Shown piece by piece: positions 41,088 to 49,787 of a DNA stretch of 64,000 bases. A model generated the notes under the pieces. That model was not told the origin of the DNA, did not search any database, and saw only the letters and a list, made by a program, of their open reading frames with translations. This DNA comes from Bin95 sp965220855 (GTDB lineage: Bacteria > Pseudomonadota > Alphaproteobacteria > Bin95). Position 1 is the first letter of the stretch. The number at the start of each line of letters is the position of its first letter. A program made the translations under genes and the position numbers. Location: contig CBDCQY010000001.1 in NCBI GenBank assembly GCA_965220855.1, forward strand, positions 3,033,057-3,097,056. The letters are read 5' to 3'.

Positions 41088-41792
41088 ATGGACGCACAAA
41101 TCCGGCAGGCGCTCGCCGCCTGCTCCACGGCTACGATCACCATGCAACTGCTGAAGCGCGGCCTCCGGGCGACGGCGATGCGCGCCGTCGCGCCGCTTGC
41201 CGAGGGGCAGGAGCGCGTGGTGGGCGAGGCCTACACCATGCGCTTCATCCCGATGCGCGAGGACCTCTCGGACCCGGCCGTGCTGGGCGCGGGCGACAAC
41301 GCCCAGCGCCTCGCCATCGAGGAATGCCCGGCGGGCGCCGTGCTGGTCATGGACGGGCTGGGGCTCGCCGATGTCGGCACGCTCGGCGACATCCTGGCCG
41401 AGCGGCTCCGGGTGCGGGGCGTCGCGGCCTGCGTCACCGACAGCGCGGTGCGCGACGCAGAGGCGGTGATCGCCACCGGCTTCCCGGTCTGGTGCAACGG
41501 ACGCGCCGCCCCGCCCAGCATTACCGGCCTCGCCATGGGCGATTGCCAGCGCCCGATCGGCTGCGGCGGCGTGGCGGTCGTTCCGGGCGACGTGCTGGTC
41601 TGCGACGGCGACGGCGCGGTGGTGATCCCGAAGGCGCTGGCGGCGGAGGTGGCCGAGGGCGCGGTCGAGCAGGAGCGCCTCGAGACCTTCATCCAGGAGC
41701 GCATCCGCGCCGGCCGGCCGATCGTCGGAACCTACCCGCCCGACGCCGAGACGCTTGCCGCCTACGAGGTCTGGAAGCAGGATCGGGGCTGA
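41088..41792 (+). CDS. RraA-family protein (aldolase/decarboxylase-like)
   Basis: 234 residues. The RraA/HMG-aldolase fold is recognisable by QERVVGEAYTMRFIPMRED, VLVMDGLGLADVGTLGDILAERLRVRGVAACVTDSAVRDAE (the GD-x(20)-R-D metal/substrate motif), and GVAVVPGDVLVCDGDGAVVIP. Family members are either regulators of RNase E or class II aldolases (4-hydroxy-4-methyl-2-oxoglutarate/oxaloacetate). The intact motif favours an enzyme. It is followed 22 bases later by the flavin monooxygenase gene, hinting at a small catabolic operon. Confidence 0.85.
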   Translation: MDAQIRQALAACSTATITMQLLKRGLRATAMRAVAPLAEGQERVVGEAYTMRFIPMREDLSDPAVLGAGDNAQRLAIEECPAGAVLVMDGLGLADVGTLGDILAERLRVRGVAACVTDSAVRDAEAVIATGFPVWCNGRAAPPSITGLAMGDCQRPIGCGGVAVVPGDVLVCDGDGAVVIPKALAAEVAEGAVEQERLETFIQERIRAGRPIVGTYPPDAETLAAYEVWKQDRG

Positions 41793-41814
41793 CCCGGAAC
41801 GCCCAGGAATCCCG

Positions 41815-42840
41815 ATGATGGCCCTCAAGATCGACGCGCAGCTGCGCGGCCTCGACCTGACCGAAGTCCCGGCGCAGGCCCGGCGGCTGGAAGCGCTCGG
41901 CTTCGACGCCGCCTGGACCTTCGAGGCGGCGCAGGACCCGCTGCTGCCGCTGGCGGTGGCGGCGACGGCCACCGACCGGCTGGCGCTCGGCACCAATATC
42001 GCCGTCGCCTTCGCGCGCAGCCCCTTCTCCATGGCGAGCGCCGCCTGGGACATCCAGCGCGCCTCGCGGGGGCGGCTGCATCTCGGCCTCGGCACCCAGG
42101 TGCGCGCCCATGTCGAGCGGCGCTTCTCCATGCCCTTCGACCGTCCGGCGGCGCGCATCGCCGACTATATCCGCTGCCTGCGGGCGATCTTCGACACGTT
42201 CCAGACCGACGCGCCGCCGCGCTATGAGGGGCCGTTCTACCGCTTTCGGCTGATGAACCCCTTCTTCAATCCGGGGCCGATCGACCATCCCGAAATCCCG
42301 ATCTATCTGGCGGGCGTCAATCCGCGCATGTGCCGGGCGGCGGGCGAGGTGGCGGACGGCTTCCACGTGCATCCCATGCACTCGGTCTCCTATCTGGAGG
42401 AGGTGGTCAAGCCGGCGATCGACGAGGGCGCGCGGACGCGCGGGCAAACCGTCGCCGACCTCGAACTCCAGACCATGGTCTGGCTGGTCACCGGCGAGAG
42501 CCAGGCCGAGATGGATGCGGCCTTCGAGGAGGTGCGGCGCGACATCTCCTTCTACGGCTCCACGCCGAACTATCGCCGCGTGCTGGAGCATCACGGCCTC
42601 GACGGGCTCGGCAAGGAGCTGAGCCAGCTGGTGCGCCGGGGCGCCTTCGACGAGATGGCGCGCCTGGTGCCCGACAGCCTGGTGGAGGAGATCGCGATCA
42701 TCGGCAAGCCGGGCGAGATCGGCGCCATGCTGCGCCGGCGCTATGATGGCCTGGTGGCCCGCGTCGCGCCCTACCGCCCGATTCCCGACAGCGACCCGGC
42801 CGAGCGCTGGCGGGCCTTCACCGCCGCAGTTCGCGGCTGA
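41815..42840 (+). CDS. LLM-class F420/FMN-dependent oxidoreductase (TIGR03617-like)
   Basis: 341 residues from ATG 41815 (41818 possible; AGGA upstream). Features: RLEALGFDAAWTFEAAQDPLLPLAVAATATDRLALGTNIAVAFARSPF, RLHLGLGTQVRAHVERRFSMPF and IPIYLAGVNPRMCRAAGEVADGFHVHP, typical of F420-type luciferase-fold enzymes of this subfamily. The cofactor could be F420 or FMN. It follows the RraA-like gene. Its 3' end overlaps the convergent lyase gene by 23 bases. Confidence 0.88.
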   Translation: MMALKIDAQLRGLDLTEVPAQARRLEALGFDAAWTFEAAQDPLLPLAVAATATDRLALGTNIAVAFARSPFSMASAAWDIQRASRGRLHLGLGTQVRAHVERRFSMPFDRPAARIADYIRCLRAIFDTFQTDAPPRYEGPFYRFRLMNPFFNPGPIDHPEIPIYLAGVNPRMCRAAGEVADGFHVHPMHSVSYLEEVVKPAIDEGARTRGQTVADLELQTMVWLVTGESQAEMDAAFEEVRRDISFYGSTPNYRRVLEHHGLDGLGKELSQLVRRGAFDEMARLVPDSLVEEIAIIGKPGEIGAMLRRRYDGLVARVAPYRPIPDSDPAERWRAFTAAVRG

Positions 42841-44185
42841 GCGCGCGGGCGCGCTTCGCCTGGGCGCGCGCCATGGCGGGGGCCTCGCCGGTATAGCGGG
42901 CGGGGTCCAGCAGTTCGGCGATGCGCGGGCCATCCAGATGGCGCGCCACCAGCGGGTCGGCGGCCAGCAGGTCGCGGAAGCGCCCCCGGCCTTCCGCCGC
43001 CGCCTGCGCCGCGTCATAGACGACGTCGTGCGCCTCCTGCCGGCCGAGCGTCTCGCCCAGCGCCAGCATCAGCGGCTCGGCCATGATGAGGCCGTCGGAA
43101 AGGTCGAGATTGGCGCGCATCCGCTCCGGCTTCACGCTCAGCCCCTCCAGCACGGCGACGAGGCGCGAGAGCATGTCGCCCGCGCCGACGCAGGCCCGCT
43201 CCAGGCCGCGCCGGAGCAGCATGGAGGTCGCCCGGTCGGCTTCGTGCTCGGTCTGCATCCCCTCCAGCACCAGCGGCAGCGCGGCGCGAACCTCGGCGGC
43301 CGCCGCCACGATGTCCTGGCAGAGGAAGGGATTGCGCTTCTGCGGCATGGTCGAGGAGCCGACCGTGCCGGGCGGCACCGGCTCCTCCAGCTCGCCGAAC
43401 TCCTGCTTCATGCCGGTATAGACCTCGCGCCCGATCTTGGCCCCGGTCGCGGCGAGCAGCGCCAGCATGGCGGCATATTCGCCGAAATGGTCGCCCTGCG
43501 CGCGCGAGGGCACCGGCATCGAGCCGAGGCCGAGATGGGCGGCGAGCCGCTCCTGCACCCGGAAGCCGTGCTCGCCGAAGGAGGCGAGCGTGCCGGCGGC
43601 CCCACCCAGCATGGCGACGAAGGTGCGCTCCTCCAGCCCGCGAAGCCGCTCCGCATGGCGGGCCAGCTCGTCGATCCAGACCGCGACCTTGGCCCCGAAG
43701 GTGGTCGGCACGGCGTGCTGGCCATGGGTGCGCCCCGGCAGCGCCGCCTCCGCCCAGGTCTCGGCCAGCCCGGCCATGGCGTCGAGCGCGCGGCCGATCT
43801 GCCCGAGCAGGATGCGGTGGACGCGGCGCAGCAGCAGCAGGTCGCCGGTCTGGACGATGTTCTGCGTCGTCGCGCCCCAATGCACATAGCGCCCGGCCTC
43901 GCCCTCGCAGAGCCGGGCCAGCTCCCAGACCAGCGGCACCAGCTGATGCGCGGTGCGGCGGAAGCCCTCGGTCAGGCGCTCGCGGTCGAACAGGTCGAGT
44001 CGCGCCCTGGCGGCGATTTCCTCCGCCGCAGCCTCGGGAATCATGCCGAGCTCGGCTTCCGCGCGCGCCAGCGCCGCCTCGACATCGAGCCAGGCCTGCC
44101 AGCGCGCTTCAAGGGCGAACAAGGCCCGGACGCCGGGATCGGCGATGCGCAGGTCGGTCGGATTGACGCTCTGGGTCGCGGCCAA
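42818..44185 (-). CDS. Aspartase/fumarase superfamily lyase (adenylosuccinate lyase or cycloisomerase-like)
   Basis: 455 residues from a TTG at 44185 with GGGAG 6 bases upstream. It starts with IADPGVRALFALEARWQAWLDVEAALA and carries the WGATTQNIVQTGDLLLLRR, GRTHGQHAVPTTFG and superfamily signature GSSTMPQKRNP, with the catalytic Ser loop near residue 275. The resemblance is to adenylosuccinate lyase and 3-carboxymuconate cycloisomerase, but the genome presumably has another purB, so a catabolic substrate is more likely; the neighbouring amidohydrolase and aspartate dehydrogenase suggest amino-acid-like compounds. Divergent from the amidohydrolase gene. Confidence 0.88.
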   Translation of the reverse strand: MAATQSVNPTDLRIADPGVRALFALEARWQAWLDVEAALARAEAELGMIPEAAAEEIAARARLDLFDRERLTEGFRRTAHQLVPLVWELARLCEGEAGRYVHWGATTQNIVQTGDLLLLRRVHRILLGQIGRALDAMAGLAETWAEAALPGRTHGQHAVPTTFGAKVAVWIDELARHAERLRGLEERTFVAMLGGAAGTLASFGEHGFRVQERLAAHLGLGSMPVPSRAQGDHFGEYAAMLALLAATGAKIGREVYTGMKQEFGELEEPVPPGTVGSSTMPQKRNPFLCQDIVAAAAEVRAALPLVLEGMQTEHEADRATSMLLRRGLERACVGAGDMLSRLVAVLEGLSVKPERMRANLDLSDGLIMAEPLMLALGETLGRQEAHDVVYDAAQAAAEGRGRFRDLLAADPLVARHLDGPRIAELLDPARYTGEAPAMARAQAKRARALSRELRR

Positions 44186-44276
44186 GGGGCGCTCCCGATG
44201 AAATTTCAACCGGCATCGACGATGCGCTAGACTGGGCCGCACAGCAAGTCCGACTGGCTTTGGGAGGGGACAGCGG

Positions 44277-45509
44277 GTGACTGCGGGGGGAAATATTCGC
44301 ATCGACCGGGACCGGCTCTGGCAGATGCATATGGAAGTGGCGGAGATCGGGGCCACGGCCAAGGGCGGCAGCAATCGCCAGGCGCTCTCCGACCTCGACG
44401 CCGAATGCCGGGCGCTGTTTCGCCGCTGGTGCGAGGAGGCGGGCTGCACGGTGCGGGTGGACGCGGTCGGCAACATGTTCGCCCGGCGCGCCGGGCGGCG
44501 GGACGATCTGCCGCCGGTGCTGGCCGGCAGCCATCTCGATACGCAGCCGACCGGCGGGCGTTTCGACGGCGTGTTCGGCGTGCTGGCGGCGCTCGAAGTG
44601 GTGCGCACGCTCAACGATCACGGCATCGAGACCGAGGCGGCCATCGAGGCGGTCAACTGGACCAACGAGGAAGGCTCGCGCTTCGCGCCGCCCATGCTCG
44701 GCTCCGGCGTCTTCGCGGGGCTGATCTCGCTGGAGGAGGCGCGGGCCAAGACCGACGCCGAGGGCGTGACCGCCGGCGCCGAGCTGGACCGGCTGGGCCT
44801 CGCCGGCCCCGAGCCGATCGGCGGGCGCGAGATCGACTCCTATTTCGAGTGCCATATCGAGCAGGGGCCGATCCTGGAAGACGAGGGCAAGAGCGTCGGC
44901 GTCGTCACCGGCTCGCAGGCGATGCGCTGGTATGAGGTCGCGGTCGCCGGCTCCGAGAGCCACGCCGGCACGACGCCGCCCGCCAACCGCCGCGACGCGC
45001 TGGTGGCTGCGGCGAAGCTGATCGTGGAGATCGACGGCATCGGACGCCGGCGGGGCGTCGAGGGCCGCGCAACGGTCGGCTCGATGGAGGTGCGCCCCGG
45101 CTCGCCCAATGTGGTTCCGGGCGAGGTCGTCTTCACGGTCGATTTCCGCAACCCGTCCATGGCGGAGCTGGACGCGATGGACCGCGAACTGCAAGAGGCG
45201 GCCCGGGGCGTCGGGCTCGATGTGACGGTCACGGAGACCTGGACCTCGCCGCCGGTGGCCTTCGACGCCGATTGCGTGGAGGCGGTGCGCGAGGGGGCGA
45301 AGGCGGGCGGCCACGCCTGGCGCGAGATCGTGAGCGGAGCGGGACATGACGCGGTGAACATGAGCAAGCAGCATCCGGTCGCGATGATCTTCGTGCCCTG
45401 CAAGGACGGTATCAGCCATAACGAGACGGAATACGCCGCGCCGGACGATCTGGCGGCGGGCTGCGACGTGCTGTTGCGCGCCGTGCTCGCCCGGGCGGGC
45501 GTCGCATGA
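44277..45509 (+). CDS. Zn-dependent amidohydrolase (allantoate/N-carbamoyl-amino-acid hydrolase type, M20 family)
   Basis: 410 residues from GTG 44277 with GGGAGGGG upstream. Metal ligands: His86 in AGSHLDTQPTGG, Asp97 in GRFDGVFG, Glu131/132 in WTNEEGSRF, His in ECHIEQGP (near 194) and the C-terminal His in SGAGHDAVNMS. The dimerisation lid follows residue 210. It hydrolyses a carbamoyl or ureido C-N bond, releasing ammonia or an amino acid. The stop overlaps the ATG of the aspartate dehydrogenase-like gene, suggesting the product or its amine is processed next. Confidence 0.92.
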   Translation: MTAGGNIRIDRDRLWQMHMEVAEIGATAKGGSNRQALSDLDAECRALFRRWCEEAGCTVRVDAVGNMFARRAGRRDDLPPVLAGSHLDTQPTGGRFDGVFGVLAALEVVRTLNDHGIETEAAIEAVNWTNEEGSRFAPPMLGSGVFAGLISLEEARAKTDAEGVTAGAELDRLGLAGPEPIGGREIDSYFECHIEQGPILEDEGKSVGVVTGSQAMRWYEVAVAGSESHAGTTPPANRRDALVAAAKLIVEIDGIGRRRGVEGRATVGSMEVRPGSPNVVPGEVVFTVDFRNPSMAELDAMDRELQEAARGVGLDVTVTETWTSPPVAFDADCVEAVREGAKAGGHAWREIVSGAGHDAVNMSKQHPVAMIFVPCKDGISHNETEYAAPDDLAAGCDVLLRAVLARAGVA

Positions 45510-46312
45510 CGCTCCGGGTCGCCATCGGCGGTTTCGGCGCCATCGGCCGCCATGTGGCGGCCGCGCTCGACCGGGGCCTCGAGGGGCTCGAGCTGGCGGC
45601 CGTCTCGGCGCGCGACACCGCCCGCGCGGAAGCCAGACAGGCCGGTTTCCGCCGTCCGGTCCCGGTGGTGTCGCTGGACGAGCTGGCGGCGCGGGCCGAC
45701 ATCGTGCTGGAATGCGCGCCGGCGGCGGTGTTCGAGCAGGTCGCCCTGCCGGCGATCGAACAGGGCCGCATCTTCATGCCGACCAGCGTCGGCGCGCTCT
45801 TGCCGCGCATGCATCTGGTCGAGCGGGCGAAAGAGACCGGCGCGCGCATCGTCGCGCCGACCGGCGGCCTTTTGGGCCTGGACGCGGTGCGCGCCGTCGC
45901 GGAGGGGACCATTCACCGCGTCGCGATGGTCACCCGCAAGGCGCCGCGCGGTCTGGCCGGCGCGCCCTATCTGGTCGAGAACGGGATCGAGGTGGAGGGG
46001 CTGACCGAGGCCCGGCGAGTGTTCGAGGGCACGGCGCGCGAGGGCGCGCGCGGCTTCCCGGCCAATGTGAATGTGGCGGCGGCGCTCGCGCTCGCCGGCG
46101 TCGGGCCGGACGAGACGAAGCTGGAGATCTGGGCCGATCCGGCGGTGGACCGCAACCATCACCGCATCGAGGTCGAGGCCGACACCGCCCGCTTCACGCT
46201 CGAGATCGCCATCGTGCCGACGGACGAGAACCCGCGCACCGGCAGGAATGTCGCCCCGAGCGTTATCGCCTGCCTGAAGAGCCTGACCGCGACGCTCCGC
46301 GTCGGCAGCTAA
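45506..46312 (+). CDS. nadX: L-aspartate dehydrogenase-family protein
   Basis: 268 residues. N-terminal NAD(P) site GGFGAIGRHVAAAL (GxGxxG), the PTGGLLGLDAVRA segment with the family's conserved glycines, GFPANVNVAAALALAG and DPAVDRNHHRIEVEA with the catalytic His, then TDENPRTGR near the end. L-aspartate dehydrogenase converts aspartate to iminoaspartate/oxaloacetate, for NAD synthesis or nitrogen release. The linkage with an amidohydrolase rather than nadA/nadC argues for catabolism. ATGA overlap with the upstream gene; its TAA overlaps the convergent AsmA-like stop. Confidence 0.88.
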   Translation: MTLRVAIGGFGAIGRHVAAALDRGLEGLELAAVSARDTARAEARQAGFRRPVPVVSLDELAARADIVLECAPAAVFEQVALPAIEQGRIFMPTSVGALLPRMHLVERAKETGARIVAPTGGLLGLDAVRAVAEGTIHRVAMVTRKAPRGLAGAPYLVENGIEVEGLTEARRVFEGTAREGARGFPANVNVAAALALAGVGPDETKLEIWADPAVDRNHHRIEVEADTARFTLEIAIVPTDENPRTGRNVAPSVIACLKSLTATLRVGS

Positions 46313-49300
46313 GGGGCGGCCGGGTCGCCGGCGCCCTCTTCGGGGTCCCAGTCGCGTCCCTCCGCGCCCAGGAGCGGGCCGAAGAGCCGGCGCAGAAAGC
46401 CCGGCGCCAGCGCCGAGAGCGGGTTGACGCTGGTCTGCAGATCGTCCATCGGGCCGGAAAGCGCGTAGTTGGCCGCGATTACGCCCTCGCCGCCGCCGGT
46501 CAACAGGGCGCCGAGCACCGGGATGGCTCCCAGAAGCCGGGTGACGACATAGGCGGGAACCAGCGCCCCCTTCATCGCCACCCGCTCGCTGTCGCGGTCG
46601 AAAGCGCCCTCGAAGGTCACGCCGATCGACGTGCCGAAAACGCGGCCGGGCCCGAAGTCGATCCGGCTGTCGCGCATGGCGAGCGACGCCTCCAGCCGCT
46701 CGAAGCCGAGGCCGGCGTCGGTGGACAACAGGTCGCCGATGCCGGTGAGCGAGGCGGCGGCGAGCAGCCGCGCGAAGGCCGGCGCGTTGCGCACGCGGAA
46801 CCCGTCGATCCGCACCGCGCCCCGCTGGCCGCCCTCGGCCGCCGGCGCCAGGTCGAACTGCAGCCGCCCGCCCAGCAGGTTCCGATACCAGCCGAGCGTG
46901 GAGAGCAGCGCGCCCGTATCCTCCGCGCGCAGTTCGATCCGGCGTCCGCCCGCTTCGGGCGCCACCAGCGCCGAGATTGCGGCGCCGTTCTCCGCGCTGG
47001 CGCGCGCCTGCGCCTCGACGACCTGCCCGCCTTCCAGCCGGACCTGCCCCTTCAGCCCATGAAGCGGCGTCGCGCCGCCGATCCAGGCGCGTTCGACATC
47101 GAGCGAGATCGCGAACGCGTCCGCATCCTCGCCCGCCCGCTCGCCGGCGAACAGGCGGTCGAGATCGACGCTCGGCCCGCTCGCCGAGAGCGCCAGCGCG
47201 CCGTCGGCGCCGCGCACCGCCTCCAGGGCGAGTTCGGTGCGCTCGCCGAGACGCAGCCTCTGCAACGCGCCCTCGAGCAGGCGACCGCTGTCGGCATCCA
47301 GACGCAGCCAGCCGGCGAAGTCGAGGCCCGGCCCGGCCGCCTCCAGCGCGGGCACCTCCACCGGACCGTCCTCGCCGAACCGCAGGCTGGCCGCCAGCCA
47401 GGCCGGCTCCCCGGCCGGCTTGGTCCAGCCGAGCGGGGCCAGGTCGATCCGGCTGGCCGCCAGTTCCGCCCTCACCTCATACTCGCCCGGCCGGTTGCGA
47501 TAGTCGGCCCCGGCGACCTCCAGATCGACCGGACCGGTCAGATAGGGCGCGGGGTCGAGGCCGAAGCGCGCCAGGTCGGCGTGATCGACGCGCGCCCGCG
47601 CCCGGTAGCTGTAGCGGACCGGGTCCGCCTCCGAAAACCGGTTTTCGAGCTCGAACGCCGCCGCCACGCCGTCGAGCGCGCCCTCGCCGGAGAGATGGAG
47701 GCGCTGCTTGTCCACCTGCATATCGAGGCGCGCGCCGTCCAGCCGCCGGCCGAGCGCCGCCAGCGGCAGCGCCGCGTCGGCCACGCTTCCGACAGCCTCG
47801 ATCTCCACCTCCTCCAGGGTCAGCGCGACCAGCAGCGGCAGGCGCACCCGCAGGCTGCCCTGCACGCTCCCCTCCGCCGCCGCCGGATCGACGCCCAGAT
47901 AGGCGGCGTAGCCGAGCGGCTCGCGATCCACGAGCTCCAGCACCTGCCCGAGCGGCCCCTCCAGGCGCACATCGGCGGCGAGCATCGAGGGCGGCTCATA
48001 GCGGTGCAGATCGGTGAAATCCAGCGAGCCGGCGGCGATGCGCACATCGCGCCAGTGGCCGCCGGTCAGGCTGAGCGCAAAGTCGCGGCTGTCGAAGACC
48101 GCGCCGCCGGAGACCTCCCGGACCGCCGGCAGCGGCTCCCAGTAGCGCGCCGTAATGCCGGAGAAGGCCAGCCTGCCGTCCAGTTCGAGCGCGCCGACGG
48201 CGATTTCCGGCTCCAGCGAGAGGTCGGCCCGAAGCGCGATCTCGACCGTATCGATGCTGCCGAGGCTGAGATTGGCCAGAATCCAGGTCCGCGCGAAGGG
48301 CGCGCCCACGCCGCGCGGCCAAAGGCGGCGGAAGTCATCGACAGGCAGGTCGCCCGCCTTGCCGGTCAGCGCAACCCGCCAGCCGTCGGCCGCCTGCTCC
48401 ACCGTCCCGCTCGCCTCCAGCCAGCCCCGCTCGAGATCGAGCCGCAGCCGCTCGACGGCGAGCGCGCCGGCGCTCCCGTCCAGGCGGGCCTGCAGGGCGC
48501 CGCTCCGCACGCCGACCGCCCCGGCGTCGGTTTCGGGCACCTGCAGCGCGCCGGCGCCCAAGGCGAGGTCGGCCGCGAGCGAGACCGGCCGGTCCTCCGC
48601 GTCGAGCGCCAGCGTGACGGCGCCGGACAAGGGCGTCTCCAGCGCCGCGAGCGGCGCGAAGCGGGGTCCGGCGAGCGGCAGCAGCAGCTCCGGAGCCAGC
48701 GCCTCCAGCTGCGCGGAGATGTCGAGCGCGCCCTCCGCCCGCGTCGCGGAGCCGGAAAGGCGCGCGACCCGACCGCTGCGCCCGATCTCGATCCTGTCGA
48801 ACGTCCAGCGGGAGAGGCCGTCGCGGGCGTCCAGTTTCGCGAACAGACGGTCGAGCGCCACCGCGCCCGCGCCGTCGAGGCCCGCGATGGCTCCGCCCGT
48901 CCCCCGCAGTTCCGCGCCGAGGGCGGCGAGCGCGCCCTCGGCGTCGAAGGCGAGCGAAAGCTCGCCGGTGAGCGCGGTGCTGAGATGGCCGAGCCGGGCG
49001 AGCGCGGGATGCAGCGCCGCGACCCGGTCGGGACGCACGCCCTCGAAGCCGAGCGTCAGCGCCGGCCCGCCGGCCCGGCCCTCGGGCCGCAGGGCGATGT
49101 CGATGTCGGTCTCCAGCCCGCCGACGCGAATCGACGCAGACCCGCGCGCCAGGCCGGCGTCGCGGAAGGCGAGGTTCAGCCCCGAAAGCGCCCATTCGAC
49201 GCCGAGCGCGTCGTCGCGGATGGCGACCGCCGCGCCGCGTATCCCGATCTCCGCCGGCGCGCCGCCGCCGGAGGGCAGGCCCTGGAGCAGGCCGAGCGCG

Positions 49301-49734
49301 GCGAGCGGCGTTTCCGCCTCGCCGTCCGTTCCGGCGCGAAGCGCCAGCGATCCGTCCGCGCGGCGGCGCAGCCCGACGGTCACGCCGAGCAGCGCCACCC
49401 GGCGCGGCGCGACCCGGCCGCCGAGCAGCGCGCCGGGATCGAGCGCGAACTCCAGGCCCCGGCTCTCGATCAGCGGCCGGTCCTGGAGATCGACCAGCCG
49501 GGCGTCCGCCGCCTGGAAGCGCAGCAGGCGCCGCCAGCCGGCCCACTCCACCTGCACGGAGCCGAGTCGCACCCGGTAGCCGCGCTCCGGGCGCGACAGC
49601 GCCGCCTCGATGCGCGGCGCGATGAGGCCGGCGTCCACCGGCCCCTCGGTGAGACGCCACAGCAGCGCCAGCGCCGCCACCGCGAGGACGGCCACGAACG
49701 CCAGAAGTGCCCGCAAAACATGCCTGAGGCGCAT
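46309..49734 (-). CDS. Large AsmA/YhdP-like envelope protein
   Basis: 1141 residues. One N-terminal membrane helix (HVLRALLAFVAVLAVAALALLW) is followed by a very long beta-rich periplasmic region with repeating amphipathic strands. The C-terminal AsmA-type segment contains TTTGIG-like SLTGIGDLLSTDAGLGFERLEASLAMRDSRIDFGPGRVFGTSIGVTFEGAFDR and an Ala/Leu-rich end. AsmA/YhdP/TamB proteins form hydrophobic grooves that carry phospholipids to the outer membrane. ATG 49734 is chosen because it gives the helix near the N-terminus; it diverges from glnE across about 53 bases. Confidence 0.85.
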   Translation of the reverse strand: MRLRHVLRALLAFVAVLAVAALALLWRLTEGPVDAGLIAPRIEAALSRPERGYRVRLGSVQVEWAGWRRLLRFQAADARLVDLQDRPLIESRGLEFALDPGALLGGRVAPRRVALLGVTVGLRRRADGSLALRAGTDGEAETPLAALGLLQGLPSGGGAPAEIGIRGAAVAIRDDALGVEWALSGLNLAFRDAGLARGSASIRVGGLETDIDIALRPEGRAGGPALTLGFEGVRPDRVAALHPALARLGHLSTALTGELSLAFDAEGALAALGAELRGTGGAIAGLDGAGAVALDRLFAKLDARDGLSRWTFDRIEIGRSGRVARLSGSATRAEGALDISAQLEALAPELLLPLAGPRFAPLAALETPLSGAVTLALDAEDRPVSLAADLALGAGALQVPETDAGAVGVRSGALQARLDGSAGALAVERLRLDLERGWLEASGTVEQAADGWRVALTGKAGDLPVDDFRRLWPRGVGAPFARTWILANLSLGSIDTVEIALRADLSLEPEIAVGALELDGRLAFSGITARYWEPLPAVREVSGGAVFDSRDFALSLTGGHWRDVRIAAGSLDFTDLHRYEPPSMLAADVRLEGPLGQVLELVDREPLGYAAYLGVDPAAAEGSVQGSLRVRLPLLVALTLEEVEIEAVGSVADAALPLAALGRRLDGARLDMQVDKQRLHLSGEGALDGVAAAFELENRFSEADPVRYSYRARARVDHADLARFGLDPAPYLTGPVDLEVAGADYRNRPGEYEVRAELAASRIDLAPLGWTKPAGEPAWLAASLRFGEDGPVEVPALEAAGPGLDFAGWLRLDADSGRLLEGALQRLRLGERTELALEAVRGADGALALSASGPSVDLDRLFAGERAGEDADAFAISLDVERAWIGGATPLHGLKGQVRLEGGQVVEAQARASAENGAAISALVAPEAGGRRIELRAEDTGALLSTLGWYRNLLGGRLQFDLAPAAEGGQRGAVRIDGFRVRNAPAFARLLAAASLTGIGDLLSTDAGLGFERLEASLAMRDSRIDFGPGRVFGTSIGVTFEGAFDRDSERVAMKGALVPAYVVTRLLGAIPVLGALLTGGGEGVIAANYALSGPMDDLQTSVNPLSALAPGFLRRLFGPLLGAEGRDWDPEEGAGDPAAP

Positions 49735-49787
49735 GGAAGACCGCCGCCCCGCTTGACCGCCATGGACAGGAGAGACCAATAGAAAGC

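Noticed and set aside
45712..49782. A plus-strand open frame of about 1350 codons
   Set aside because: Antisense to the AsmA-like gene, Arg/Gly/Ala-rich and without any family motif.
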